Positions 21,740-29,499 of a stretch of DNA of 64,000 nucleotides are shown piece by piece. Source of the DNA: CALNZV01 sp942491115 (GTDB lineage: Bacteria > Desulfobacterota > Desulfobacteria > Desulfobacterales > UBA5852); the NCBI GenBank assembly GCA_942491115.1, contig CALNZV010000004.1, positions 1 through 64,000 of the forward strand. Direction: 5' to 3'. Positions within the stretch are counted from its first letter, which is position 1. Every line of letters starts with the position of its first letter. The notes under the pieces are model-generated. The model did no database searches. It saw only the letters and a program-made list of their open reading frames with translations, and was not told where the DNA came from. A program made the translations under genes and the position numbers.

Positions 21740-24096
21740 GGGAAAATCCGATGGTTGTTGGGTGATGCGGTGGCTCCGGCTTCGATTTGAGCCGCGGCAG
21801 AAACCGCCTGCCCCAGAGCGATTCCTCCGTCGTTTGCCGGAACCAGCCGGTGGGTGTAGACGTCAAAACCGCAGGCTTCCAGGGCCGGCACCATGGACTC
21901 CAAAAGAAGGGTGTTCTGAAAGACCCCGCCGCTTAAGGCTGCCTTCCGGATGCCACGCTCCTTTCCGATTCGAGTGCAAATGTCGCAGAATGCCGCCACG
22001 AGGGTATCATGAAACCGTCGGCTCATCACCCCAACCGCCACCCCATTTTCGATGTCGGAGACCACCCCGTTTACGATGGGCTCGATGCGGAGCCGGAAAA
22101 CGGAATCGTCGGTCCATTCCCACGGGTAGGTGCCGGCCGGATTCTCTGCCGCCACCATTTCAAGGGCCATGGCGGCCTGACCTTCGAAGGCCACTCGGTT
22201 TTTGATGCCTGCCATGGCCGCAACGCCGTCGAAGAGGCGGCCAAGACTGGACGTCATTGGCGTGTTGATCCCGGCGGCGGCCATCTTGACGACGGCATCG
22301 ATTGCGGCGGGATCCGTTCCGGAGAGAATCGGCAGACGCCGCTCCCGGAACCGGTCGCCGAAGGTGGCATGGAGATAGGCGACGGCCATCCTCCACGGCT
22401 CCCGGATGGCGGCAGCGGCGCCGGGCATGCCCACCAGCTCCAGGTGGCCTGCCCGGTCGTAGCCTTTGGCCTCCGCCACCAGGATTTCTCCTCCCCAGAC
22501 CGTGCCGTCGTCCCCGTAGCCTGTTCCATCGAAAGCCAGGCCGATGACTGGCCCCTCGACCCGGTTTTCGGCCAGACAGCTGACAATGTGGGCATGGTGG
22601 TGCTGAATCGATACCACCGGCAGGGATTTCTGTTCCATGGCAAAACGGGTGCTGAGGTAATCTGGATGGCGATCACAGGCCATCACCGTCGGCTCGATGT
22701 CGAGAATACGACGAAGATGCCCCAGGGTTTCCTGGAAAAAGCCATAAGTGGCCATGTTTTCCAGATCCCCCACATGCTGGCCCAAAAATGCCCGGTCCTC
22801 CTTGGTGAGACAGACGGTGTTTTTGAGCTCGGCTCCCAGGGCCATGACCTGGGGCTGGGACCGCTTGAGGAAGACCGGCACCGGCACGTAGCCGCGGGAG
22901 CGCCTGATCAACCGGGCTTCACCTGCCGCGCAGCGCAGTATAGAGTCGTCACTTCGGAGGTAAATGTCCCGATTGTGGATCAGGAAATAGTCCGCAATCC
23001 CCCCAAGCCGTTCGACGGCCTCGTCGTTGTGGATGGCAATGGGCTCTTCACTCAAGTTGCCGCTGGTCATGACCAGACCGATGTAAGGCCCGTTCATCAG
23101 GAGATGGTGCAAGGGGGTGTAGGGAAGCATGACACCGAATCGGCGGTTGTCCGGCGACACGGCATCGGCAATGGGGGTGGGATGACGCTTTTCCAGAAGG
23201 ACGATTGGACGCTGGGGCGACGAGAGACATTCGATCTCGGACGCTGACATATGGGCGATAGGGGATACGCAGTCCAGATCCCGGACCATCAGGGCCAGAG
23301 GTTTTTCCTCTCGGTGCTTGCGCCGGCGCAGCACAGTGACGGTTTTTTGATTGGCGGCATCCCCGGCCAAATGAAACCCGCCCAGTCCCTTGATGGCCAG
23401 GATGTGGCCCTCGGTCAGGAGCGAAACGGCACGGTCAATGGGATCCTCGCAGACGACGGGCCTCCCGAGGGCGTCCAGTAGACTGACCTGGGGGCCGCAG
23501 TCCCTGCAGGCGTTAGGTTGGGCGTGAAATCGCCTGTCCATGGGATTGTCGTATTCCTCCTGGCATTGACGGCACATGATGAATCGGCCCATGGAGGTCT
23601 TGGGGCGGTCGTAGGGGACGTCTTCGATAATGGTATAGCGGGGGCCGCAGTTGGTGCAGTTGATAAACGGGTATCGGTAGCGGCGATCTCCGGGATCGAA
23701 CAGCTCCCTGAGACAGTCGCTGCAGACGGCGACATCGGGGGAGATGAGGGTGGAGCGGAAACCAGGATCGGCGGCTTGGCTGTGGACGATGTCAAAGGAT
23801 CGGCAGTGGGTGAAGGGAACCTCCTGGACGTCGATGTGGGTGACGTGCGAGAGGGGGGGGGATTCGTCTGAAATCGCTCTGACAAAGGTCGCCAGTTGAG
23901 TCGGTTCGCCCTCCACATGAATTTGGACCCCGTTGCCGGTGTTGGCTACACTTCCCTTCAGGTGGCAGCGTTTTGCCAGCTGATAGACGAAGGGGCGGAA
24001 TCCAACCCCCTGAACGATACCTTGAACCTTGATCTTTCTGGCCGCGTCGCTTTGGAGCATGTCAGCTAGATCACTGCCTTGACAGTTGACGCCCAT
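21736..24096 (-). CDS. hypF: carbamoyltransferase HypF
   Basis: A 786-residue enzyme that makes the carbamoyl group for the cyanide ligands. Domains in order: acylphosphatase (KVQGIVQGVGFRPFVYQLA near residue 25), two zinc-finger repeats (CSDCLRELFDPGDRRYRYP with NCTNCGPRYT; CRQCQEEYDNPMDRRFHAQP), a YrdC-like ATP-binding domain (HILAIKGLGGFHLAGDA), and the Kae1-like transferase domain with HHHAHIVSCLAEN. Complete. Start at 24096, or the methionine 12 residues later. Confidence 0.95.
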   Translation of the reverse strand: MGVNCQGSDLADMLQSDAARKIKVQGIVQGVGFRPFVYQLAKRCHLKGSVANTGNGVQIHVEGEPTQLATFVRAISDESPPLSHVTHIDVQEVPFTHCRSFDIVHSQAADPGFRSTLISPDVAVCSDCLRELFDPGDRRYRYPFINCTNCGPRYTIIEDVPYDRPKTSMGRFIMCRQCQEEYDNPMDRRFHAQPNACRDCGPQVSLLDALGRPVVCEDPIDRAVSLLTEGHILAIKGLGGFHLAGDAANQKTVTVLRRRKHREEKPLALMVRDLDCVSPIAHMSASEIECLSSPQRPIVLLEKRHPTPIADAVSPDNRRFGVMLPYTPLHHLLMNGPYIGLVMTSGNLSEEPIAIHNDEAVERLGGIADYFLIHNRDIYLRSDDSILRCAAGEARLIRRSRGYVPVPVFLKRSQPQVMALGAELKNTVCLTKEDRAFLGQHVGDLENMATYGFFQETLGHLRRILDIEPTVMACDRHPDYLSTRFAMEQKSLPVVSIQHHHAHIVSCLAENRVEGPVIGLAFDGTGYGDDGTVWGGEILVAEAKGYDRAGHLELVGMPGAAAAIREPWRMAVAYLHATFGDRFRERRLPILSGTDPAAIDAVVKMAAAGINTPMTSSLGRLFDGVAAMAGIKNRVAFEGQAAMALEMVAAENPAGTYPWEWTDDSVFRLRIEPIVNGVVSDIENGVAVGVMSRRFHDTLVAAFCDICTRIGKERGIRKAALSGGVFQNTLLLESMVPALEACGFDVYTHRLVPANDGGIALGQAVSAAAQIEAGATASPNNHRIFP

Positions 24097-24123
24097 CCCC
24101 CCGGGCGTTGGGCGGGACGGCGA

Positions 24124-24372
24124 TTAATCGGATGCCCCGGGCCCCGGTTCGTCGTCCAGAAGCGAGGCGGCCTCTCTCAGGTATTCAAGGGATTCTTTGG
24201 CAATCGATTCGTCGATCCGCTTGATGGCAAATCCGGCATGAACGATGACCCAGTCACCGACCTTCGGCGCTTCGATCAGAAGCAGGCTTGCCTGCCGCTT
24301 CACGCCCGCCACGTCGATGGTGGCCATTTCGTCCTGAATATCGACAATCTTAGAGGGTATGGCCAAGCACAT
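24124..24372 (-). CDS. hypC: HypC/HybG-type maturation chaperone
   Basis: An 82-residue chaperone of the Ni-Fe hydrogenase large subunit. It begins MCLAIPSKIVDI; the conserved Cys2 binds the iron unit and then the large subunit precursor. VDIQDEMATIDVAGVKRQ and GDWVIVHAGFAIKRID follow as in the family. Its ATG abuts the stop codon of the maturation protease gene, so the two are coupled. Confidence 0.95.
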   Translation of the reverse strand: MCLAIPSKIVDIQDEMATIDVAGVKRQASLLLIEAPKVGDWVIVHAGFAIKRIDESIAKESLEYLREAASLLDDEPGPGASD

Positions 24373-24882
24373 TCAACCGGTCCTTTTTTGGTAGGTGACG
24401 CCGAGGCGTTTCAGTTCGGCCAGCACACGGTCGACCATTTCGTCGACCCTGGCTGCCAAAACGGGTGTCATTTCCACACTGTGGGTGGTGATGTCCTCGG
24501 GCTCGGCCCCCAATACCAGGGTCTTCGGCACATGGTCAAGGGCTTCGCACAGGGTCAGAGTTTCCAGGAAATCCGTCTGATGAAGGGAGTTTTTCATCAG
24601 GATCCGGCATGGCAGCTCTTCCTGCTCTAGTCGGTAGAGGGTGCCCGGGGGCTGATTGTTCTTTACGGCATCCACCACGATCAAATGGTCTGATTCCGAC
24701 ATGACCCCCAACAGGTGAATACCGAGAACACCGCCGTCAAGAACCGACACGTTGTCCGGGAACGCATACCGTTCGTGGAGCCTTTCGATGACTCGAACGC
24801 CGAATCCTTCATCGGTCAACAGGATATTGCCGATCCCGAGGACGGTAATCCTCGGTAATGACGGGGTCTGGTTTTCCATCAC
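24373..24882 (-). CDS. Ni-Fe hydrogenase maturation endopeptidase
   Basis: A 169-residue HybD/HyaD-type protease that trims the C-terminal tail of the large subunit after nickel insertion. VLGIGNILLTDEGFGVRVIE holds Glu25, LIVVDAVKN holds Asp71, and NSLHQTDFLETL holds His101, corresponding to the nickel ligands of HybD. Position directly after the large-subunit gene points to that subunit as its substrate, with cleavage after the final His of DPCxxCxxH. Confidence 0.93.
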   Translation of the reverse strand: MMENQTPSLPRITVLGIGNILLTDEGFGVRVIERLHERYAFPDNVSVLDGGVLGIHLLGVMSESDHLIVVDAVKNNQPPGTLYRLEQEELPCRILMKNSLHQTDFLETLTLCEALDHVPKTLVLGAEPEDITTHSVEMTPVLAARVDEMVDRVLAELKRLGVTYQKRTG

Positions 24883-25050
24883 GCCTTCAATCTCCCTTAG
24901 TTTACGCTAGGCAACAATAGACACGACTCCGTCCGGCTTCAAGAGGGCTATCGGCATAGATCCATGGGGCACCGGACATTCAACCTGCACAATGGACGGG
25001 CGGGTGGGATGCGGAGGATCGAAACGTCAAGGAAGGCCGAGGGGGGTGTG

Positions 25051-25076
25051 ACCGCCGGCCCGAAAGGGCCGGCGGT
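25051..25076. terminator. perfect hairpin between the large subunit and protease genes
   Basis: ACCGCCGGCCC and GGGCCGGCGGT form an 11-bp perfect stem with a 4-nt loop, 11 bp after the large-subunit stop. There is no T-run on the minus strand, so it more likely sets mRNA stability or differential expression of structural versus maturation genes than full termination. Confidence 0.5.
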
Positions 25077-25086
25077 TGGTTTGCGA

Positions 25087-26736
25087 CTATAGTGCCTTTA
25101 TCTTGTAGACTTCGTTTGAGTTGGGATCGATCACATGCACAGCGCAGGCAATGCACGGATCGAAGGAATGGACGGTTCGCAGGATCTCGAGAGGTTTCTT
25201 TGGATCGGCGATGGGGGTGCCGATCAAGGCCTCTTCGACGGGCCCTAACGTGCCGCTGCCATCCCGGGGACCGAGGTTCCATGTGGAGGGAACCACGTAC
25301 TGATAATTGCCGATTTTTCCGCCTTCGATGCGGATCCAGTGGCCCAGAGAACCCCGGGGAACGTCGTTCCAGGCGTAGCCTTCGGCTGAGTCCGGCATCT
25401 CCCAGGCCTCGTAGACGGCGGTGTCGCCGTTTTTGATATTCTCCACCAGTTCTCCGATCCATTTCTCGATTCGTGCGCCAATGGCCAGTGTTTCGAGGCC
25501 CCTTGCCGCTGTCCGCCCAAGGGTGGAAAAGAGAGCGTTAACCGGCACGTCCAGCTGCTGCAAGGTGCTGTTGACCAGGGGAACGATATCCTCATGGCCC
25601 TTGCCGTAGGCGACGAGCACCCGGGCCAGAGGCCCGACTTCACAGGACAGGTTTTCGTAGCGGGGCGCCTTCAGCCAGGTGTACTGGCCGTCCGTGGAAC
25701 GGTATTTCGGATCTTTCTGGATGGGTTTGGTCTCCCCCTGCCACGGATGCTTGGCGTCTCCTGGCTCATACCAGGCCCGGGTCACGTCCTCGGTGACCTT
25801 GTCCTGCTGAGCCGCTTGAACATTGTTGACGCCCCGGTTGGTGATCAGACCTCTGGGCATGTAGAGACTGTTGGGCTCATCGCTGGTTTCGGGAAATTCC
25901 CCGTAGGCCAGGAAGTTGGTGGTGCCGCCGATACCCCCCCAATCCTTGTAGAAGGAGGCGACGGCCAGGAGATCGGGGATGTAGACGTTTTTAATGAACT
26001 GCTGGGTTTCTTTAGTGATATAGAGAAATTCGGCGATCCGATCGGCGGTGAGATCTTTCACACAGGTCATGCCGCCGACCACCAGGGACTGGGGATGGGG
26101 GTTTTTTCCGCCGAAGATGGCATGCATGCGGGCGGCCTTGGCCTGAAGCCGCAAGGCCTCGATGTAATGGGAGGCCGCCATCAAGTTGGCCTCGGGTGGT
26201 AGCTTGTAGGCCGTATGGCCCCAATAGGCGTTGGAAAAGGGACCCAGTTGGCCGCTGTCGACGAATTTTTGAAGCCGATCCTGGACACTCTTGAAATAGG
26301 CCGCGCCTCCCCAGGGGGCGTTGCTGACGTTGTCGGCCAGGGCGGCGGTCTTTTTGGGATCGGCGCTAAGTGCGCTGACGATGTCCACCCAATCGAGTGC
26401 ATGAAGATGGTAGAAGTGGACGATGTGATCGTGCTGGTACTGGGCACCATGCATCAAATTTCTGAGAATGCGAGCATTTTCGGGAATTTTGACGCCGACG
26501 GCATTTTCGACTGCCCTCACCGAGGACAGAGAATGAATGTAGGTTCAAACCCCGCAGGAGCGCCCCACAAAATGATGGGCATCCCTGGGATCGCGGCCCT
26601 GGAGGATCATCTCGATGCCCCGGAACATCTGCCCGGAACTCCAGGCATTAACCACTTTACCGCCTTCGATTTCCACCTCGATTCGAAGGTGACCCTCGAT
26701 TCTAGTGATCGGGTCAACCATAATTCTCTTACCCAT
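25087..26736 (-). CDS. Ni-Fe hydrogenase large subunit with selenocysteine in the N-terminal ligand motif
   Basis: A 549-residue catalytic subunit of a periplasmic uptake-type hydrogenase if the in-frame TGA at 26547-26545 is read as selenocysteine 64. Before it: MVDPITRIEGHLRIEVEIEGG up to HHFVGRSCGV. After it, without a gap: TYIHSLSSVRAVENAVGV. The L1 motif RxCGxCxxxH thus reads RSCGVU-TYIH, with Sec in place of the second, metal-bridging cysteine. L2 is the normal DPCIACAVH (C528, C531, H534) with a 15-residue tail for the maturation protease. A 7-bp hairpin CTGTCCT-CGGTG-AGGGCAG follows 15 nt after the UGA. Structural gene order and full length argue against a pseudogene. In the characterised [NiFeSe] enzymes known to me the Sec is in L2, so this arrangement is unusual. 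Confidence 0.9.
26511..26529 (-). promoter_or_regulatory. SECIS-like hairpin in the hydrogenase large-subunit gene
   Basis: On the minus strand CTGTCCT pairs with AGGGCAG (7 bp, one G-U) around CGGTG, starting 15 nt after the UGA. CATT...AATG may extend the stem. The loop shares the GGU core with the SECIS-like hairpin at 12517-12535. Confidence 0.75.
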
Positions 26737-26794
26737 ATGTCTTCCTCTCCTTTTTAAAGGGGGATTCGTTCAATGCCTTCATCCGCTGCGCCGG

Positions 26795-27736
26795 TTAGAG
26801 TTCCTCGTAGAAAGGCGTCATGTTGTCCCAGAAGCCAGGTTCGCTGCATCCGATACAAGGAGCGCCTGCTTCCACGGGCCAACTGGTGCCGTCATTGAAT
26901 TTGGCCGTCGGGCAGTTATTGTAGGTTTCAGGCCCGCGGCACCCGACCTTGTAGAGGCAGTAGCCCATGGCGGCCTCTTCGGAACCGAACACTTCCACGA
27001 ATTCGTCGTTTTCGAAATGACCCCGCCTCGGGCACTGATCGTGGATGGTTTTCCCATAAGCGAAGAGGGGACGCCCGAGATCGTCAACAGCCGGCAGTTT
27101 GCCGAGGAGGAGGTAGTTGACCACCGTGCCCACAAAATTGATGGCATTCGGCGGGCAGCCGGCGATATTGATGGTGGGCACGCCGATGGCTTCCTTGACC
27201 CCCATATATCCCCCGGGATTCGGCGCGGCGGCAGGAATATTGCCGTAGGCCGAGCAGGAACCGATGCAGATAGTCCCGGCGGCTTTGGGAATCACGTCCT
27301 TGGCGATCTCAAGGAATGTCTTGCCGGCCACCTTACCATAGCCACCATTGTACTTCGTGGCGATGGCCCCTTCCACCACACAGATAAACTTTCCGGCATG
27401 CGTCTTGACAGCGTTTTCAAGCTGTTCCTCAGCCTGATGCCCTGCCGCGGCCATGATGGTCTCGTGGTATTCGATGGAGAGGATGTCAAGGACCAGCTCA
27501 TCGATCCATGGATACATGCTGCGCAGGAGCGATTCGGTGCAGCCCGTGCACTCGCCGAAATGCAGCCAGATGACCGGGGGCCTCTGGGCCGGTGCTGCAA
27601 AAACTTCCGCCACCTTCGGAACGAAGGACGAGGACAATCCCATTGTCGCTGTCAGGTACGTGCAGTACTTCATGAAGTCGCGCCTCGAGACTCCCTTCGC
27701 TTCCAGTCTTTCGTAAAACGCCTTTTCCTTCTCCAT
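26795..27736 (-). CDS. Ni-Fe hydrogenase small subunit, Tat-exported
   Basis: A 313-residue electron-transfer subunit carrying three iron-sulfur clusters. The Tat signal SRRDFMKYCTYLTATMGL (RR at 18-19) directs export of the folded heterodimer to the periplasm. Cluster ligands are seen in HFGECTGCTESLLRS (proximal), GSCSAYG, IAGCPPNAINF, and CRGPETYNNCP and APCIGCSEPGFWD near the C-terminus. There is no C-terminal membrane helix, so it is a soluble periplasmic enzyme passing electrons to cytochromes c. Start set by AAGGAGGTGCTG directly upstream. First gene of the hydrogenase operon. Confidence 0.95.
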   Translation of the reverse strand: MEKEKAFYERLEAKGVSRRDFMKYCTYLTATMGLSSSFVPKVAEVFAAPAQRPPVIWLHFGECTGCTESLLRSMYPWIDELVLDILSIEYHETIMAAAGHQAEEQLENAVKTHAGKFICVVEGAIATKYNGGYGKVAGKTFLEIAKDVIPKAAGTICIGSCSAYGNIPAAAPNPGGYMGVKEAIGVPTINIAGCPPNAINFVGTVVNYLLLGKLPAVDDLGRPLFAYGKTIHDQCPRRGHFENDEFVEVFGSEEAAMGYCLYKVGCRGPETYNNCPTAKFNDGTSWPVEAGAPCIGCSEPGFWDNMTPFYEEL

Positions 27737-27867
27737 CAGCACCTCCTTCACGCGGTTAACACAATCATAAACGTCACAGAGAAACCGCCAGCATCGGCGA
27801 TGACTCATTGGACCCCGTTCATTCAATCGATGGTGCGGCGTGCCCAGAACTAAAAAATCAAAAAGAA

Positions 27868-27913
27868 AATAAATGACGTTCAATCATTTATTAAATTGCC
27901 TGGGTCAAGTCAA
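27868..27913 (-). promoter_or_regulatory. hydrogenase operon promoter region with perfect inverted repeat
   Basis: AATAAATGA (27868-27876) and TCATTTATT (27884-27892) form a perfect 9-bp inverted repeat with a 7-nt spacer, about 130 bp upstream of the small-subunit start. A weak promoter on the minus strand (TTGACT at 27913-27908, 17-bp spacer, TAAATG at 27890-27885) puts the repeat across the -10, as a repressor site would be. The regulator is unknown. Confidence 0.45.
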
Positions 27914-28100
27914 TAGCTAAATTGTAAACAGTTTACCCAAATGATGTAAGGATTTTCCCTACATAAGGCCGTTCAATACCGTCTTGGAATAGGCGTGGGA
28001 GAGGGGGGCAGACCCCCGCTTATCTCGACTGGGCATATCGTCGTGGTGGGGGGCGGGTAAGCCCCCTCGGGATGGTGATGCGGGCAGAGAAAGGGGGTGG
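27914..28100. other. intergenic stretch upstream of the hydrogenase operon
   Basis: No gene. It contains GTAAACAGTTTAC (about 27924-27936), a near-perfect palindrome, and a G-rich stretch after the stop of the acidic-protein gene. No clear terminator. Confidence 0.35.
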
Positions 28101-28577
28101 TTAGAGGTCGTCTTCAACGTCGGGAGAATCGTCGTCGGCCACCTTGATGGATGAATTGAGTGCTTTGATGGGGGTTTCGTCTTCGGTGTAATCGTCTTCG
28201 AAGTTGTCTTCCAAAAGGTCATCTATTTCATCGGAATCTTCCTCGATTTCTTCCACCAGAGCTTTGGGCTGCTGTTCCCGGCTCAGCAGTTCCAAGTCGT
28301 CGAAAAACAGCTCCATGGAGTCACTGTCCGCAGATCCGACAAGGGTTTCGATGGCCTGGGCGATTTTGCGGGAGTAACGCCTTGGGGGAAAAAGGTTGCG
28401 CGTGCGGATGAGTTCGACGAGGGCTTCCGGACCATTACCAATGGCCTTTTGAACCCCATTGGCATCAAAGGTTTCCTCACAAAGAAGGGAGAGCATTTCT
28501 TTGTCGAGTTCACCATATTCTCGAATGGAGATCTGTCCGGTATCTTCACTGCGGGATATCGTAAATTTTTGTTTCAT
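28101..28577 (-). CDS. acidic hypothetical protein
   Basis: A 158-residue protein I do not recognise. The first ~105 residues look like a compact helical domain (YGELDKEMLSLLCEETFDANGVQKAI, then LVELIRTRNLFPPRRYSRKIAQAIETLVG). The C-terminal third is extremely acidic and probably disordered (EEIEEDSDEIDDLLEDNFEDD). No signal peptide or cysteines suggest export or cofactors. AAGGAGCAG upstream of the start supports it. It has no evident functional tie to the hydrogenase operon downstream. Confidence 0.75.
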   Translation of the reverse strand: MKQKFTISRSEDTGQISIREYGELDKEMLSLLCEETFDANGVQKAIGNGPEALVELIRTRNLFPPRRYSRKIAQAIETLVGSADSDSMELFFDDLELLSREQQPKALVEEIEEDSDEIDDLLEDNFEDDYTEDETPIKALNSSIKVADDDSPDVEDDL

Positions 28578-28763
28578 TGGGGCTGCTCCTTATAAGACGG
28601 TGTCCGAAAATTCGCTTCGGATTCAGAGTAATCAGGTCAAAAACCACATAAGCGCCTTCATGTCAACAACCGATCGACACCCCATTGGGATCCATCTGTC
28701 CTAATGGACCATCGGTCCAGACAAATGGGTTCCAAGTATCCTTAGGCATATGGTATAAAGTAA

Positions 28764-28793
28764 TTGACATTCCACGAAATCGATGATTAATTA
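28764..28793 (+). promoter_or_regulatory. promoter of the tRNA-Ser pair
   Basis: TTGACA at 28764-28769, then 18 bp, then TAATTA at 28788-28793 (or 17 bp to TTAATT). Transcription would begin about 10 bp before the first tRNA. The same TTGACA/TAATTA pair precedes tRNA-Gly at 50523. Confidence 0.5.
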
Positions 28794-28808
28794 ACTGGCT
28801 TGTCAGAC

Positions 28809-28896
28809 GGAGGGATGGCTGAGTGGTCGAAAGCGGCGGTCTTGAAAACCGTTGAGGGTAACACCTCCGTGGGTTCGAATCCTACTCCCTCCGCCA
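28809..28896 (+). tRNA. tRNA-Ser(TGA)
   Basis: An 88-nt class II tRNA with acceptor GGAGGGA/TCCCTCC, a long variable arm, and anticodon loop CTTGAAA giving TGA. The CCA end is encoded. This decodes UCA/UCN and is distinct from the selenocysteine tRNA, which is not in the window. Confidence 0.95.
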
Positions 28897-28908
28897 TCCT
28901 GACAACCC

Positions 28909-29001
28909 GGAGAGATGACCGAGCTGGCTGAAGGTGCTCGCCTGCTAAGCGAGTGTGGGGGTTATACCTCACCGAGGGTTCGAATCCCTCTCTCTCCGCC
29001 A
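28909..29001 (+). tRNA. tRNA-Ser(GCT)
   Basis: A 93-nt class II tRNA. Acceptor GGAGAGA/TCTCTCC, anticodon arm CTCGC-CTGCTAA-GCGAG giving anticodon GCT, long variable arm, encoded CCA. Lies 12 bp after tRNA-Ser(TGA), so the two are probably co-transcribed. Confidence 0.95.
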
Positions 29002-29011
29002 TCAGCTTTAC

Positions 29012-29046
29012 AAAGCCCGCTTCCCAAGGATGCGGGCTTTTTCTTT
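29012..29046 (+). terminator. Rho-independent terminator of the tRNA-Ser pair
   Basis: AAAGCCCGC and GCGGGCTTT flank an 11-nt loop and are followed by TTCTTT. It lies 10 bp after the second tRNA. Confidence 0.8.
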
Positions 29047-29386
29047 GGCGTCAAATGATCGATCCTCAGCCCTCTCTTTTTCCCCAGAGGACTGACGTCT
29101 CGCCCACGGATCAACGGCGGATTCCCATTGGAACGACCCTGTCCATCCACCTTCCGATGACACAGGAGAGCCCCATCAGACAGTTTTCACCGTCGATGCC
29201 TTTTCAGCACGAATGGCGATTTAGGCTGGTATCTCCAACACCGATATCGATCGCCGATAAGGGTCATCAACACATCCGTCAGCACCGGAGGCACGACCCT
29301 GGCGAGGTCGACGATTTGGAGATCCAGTATGGTCTTCAGGGGGCGCCAATCCTTCCCTCGACAGCGCTCGAAAACCTTTATAGTTC
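29047..29386. other. intergenic stretch between tRNA-Ser and sat
   Basis: About 340 bp with no recognisable gene, repeat or structured RNA. Short frames on both strands lack ribosome-binding sites. Confidence 0.4.
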
Positions 29387-29415
29387 TTGACAATTATTGC
29401 GATCCCGACTAATCA
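29387..29415 (+). promoter_or_regulatory. sat promoter
   Basis: TTGACA (29387-29392), exactly 17 bp, TAATCA (29410-29415). The transcript would have an untranslated leader of about 80 nt ending in a GGAGAGGAGAGGAG purine repeat that provides the ribosome-binding site. Confidence 0.55.
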
Positions 29416-29499
29416 ATGCGTTTTGGATATTCAGATGGTACTATCGCGTCGCGTCAGCGATTCAGAAAAACATCACTAAAGGAGAGGAGAGGAGAGCAA

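Noticed and set aside
25087..26520. Hydrogenase large subunit starting at MRAVENAVGV, with a separate short protein before it
   Set aside because: It would lack the N-terminal metal-ligand motif; the upstream 63 codons supply exactly that motif in the same frame.
28953..29390. Open frame starting in tRNA-Ser(GCT)
   Set aside because: It runs through the tRNA and its terminator and has no recognisable sequence.
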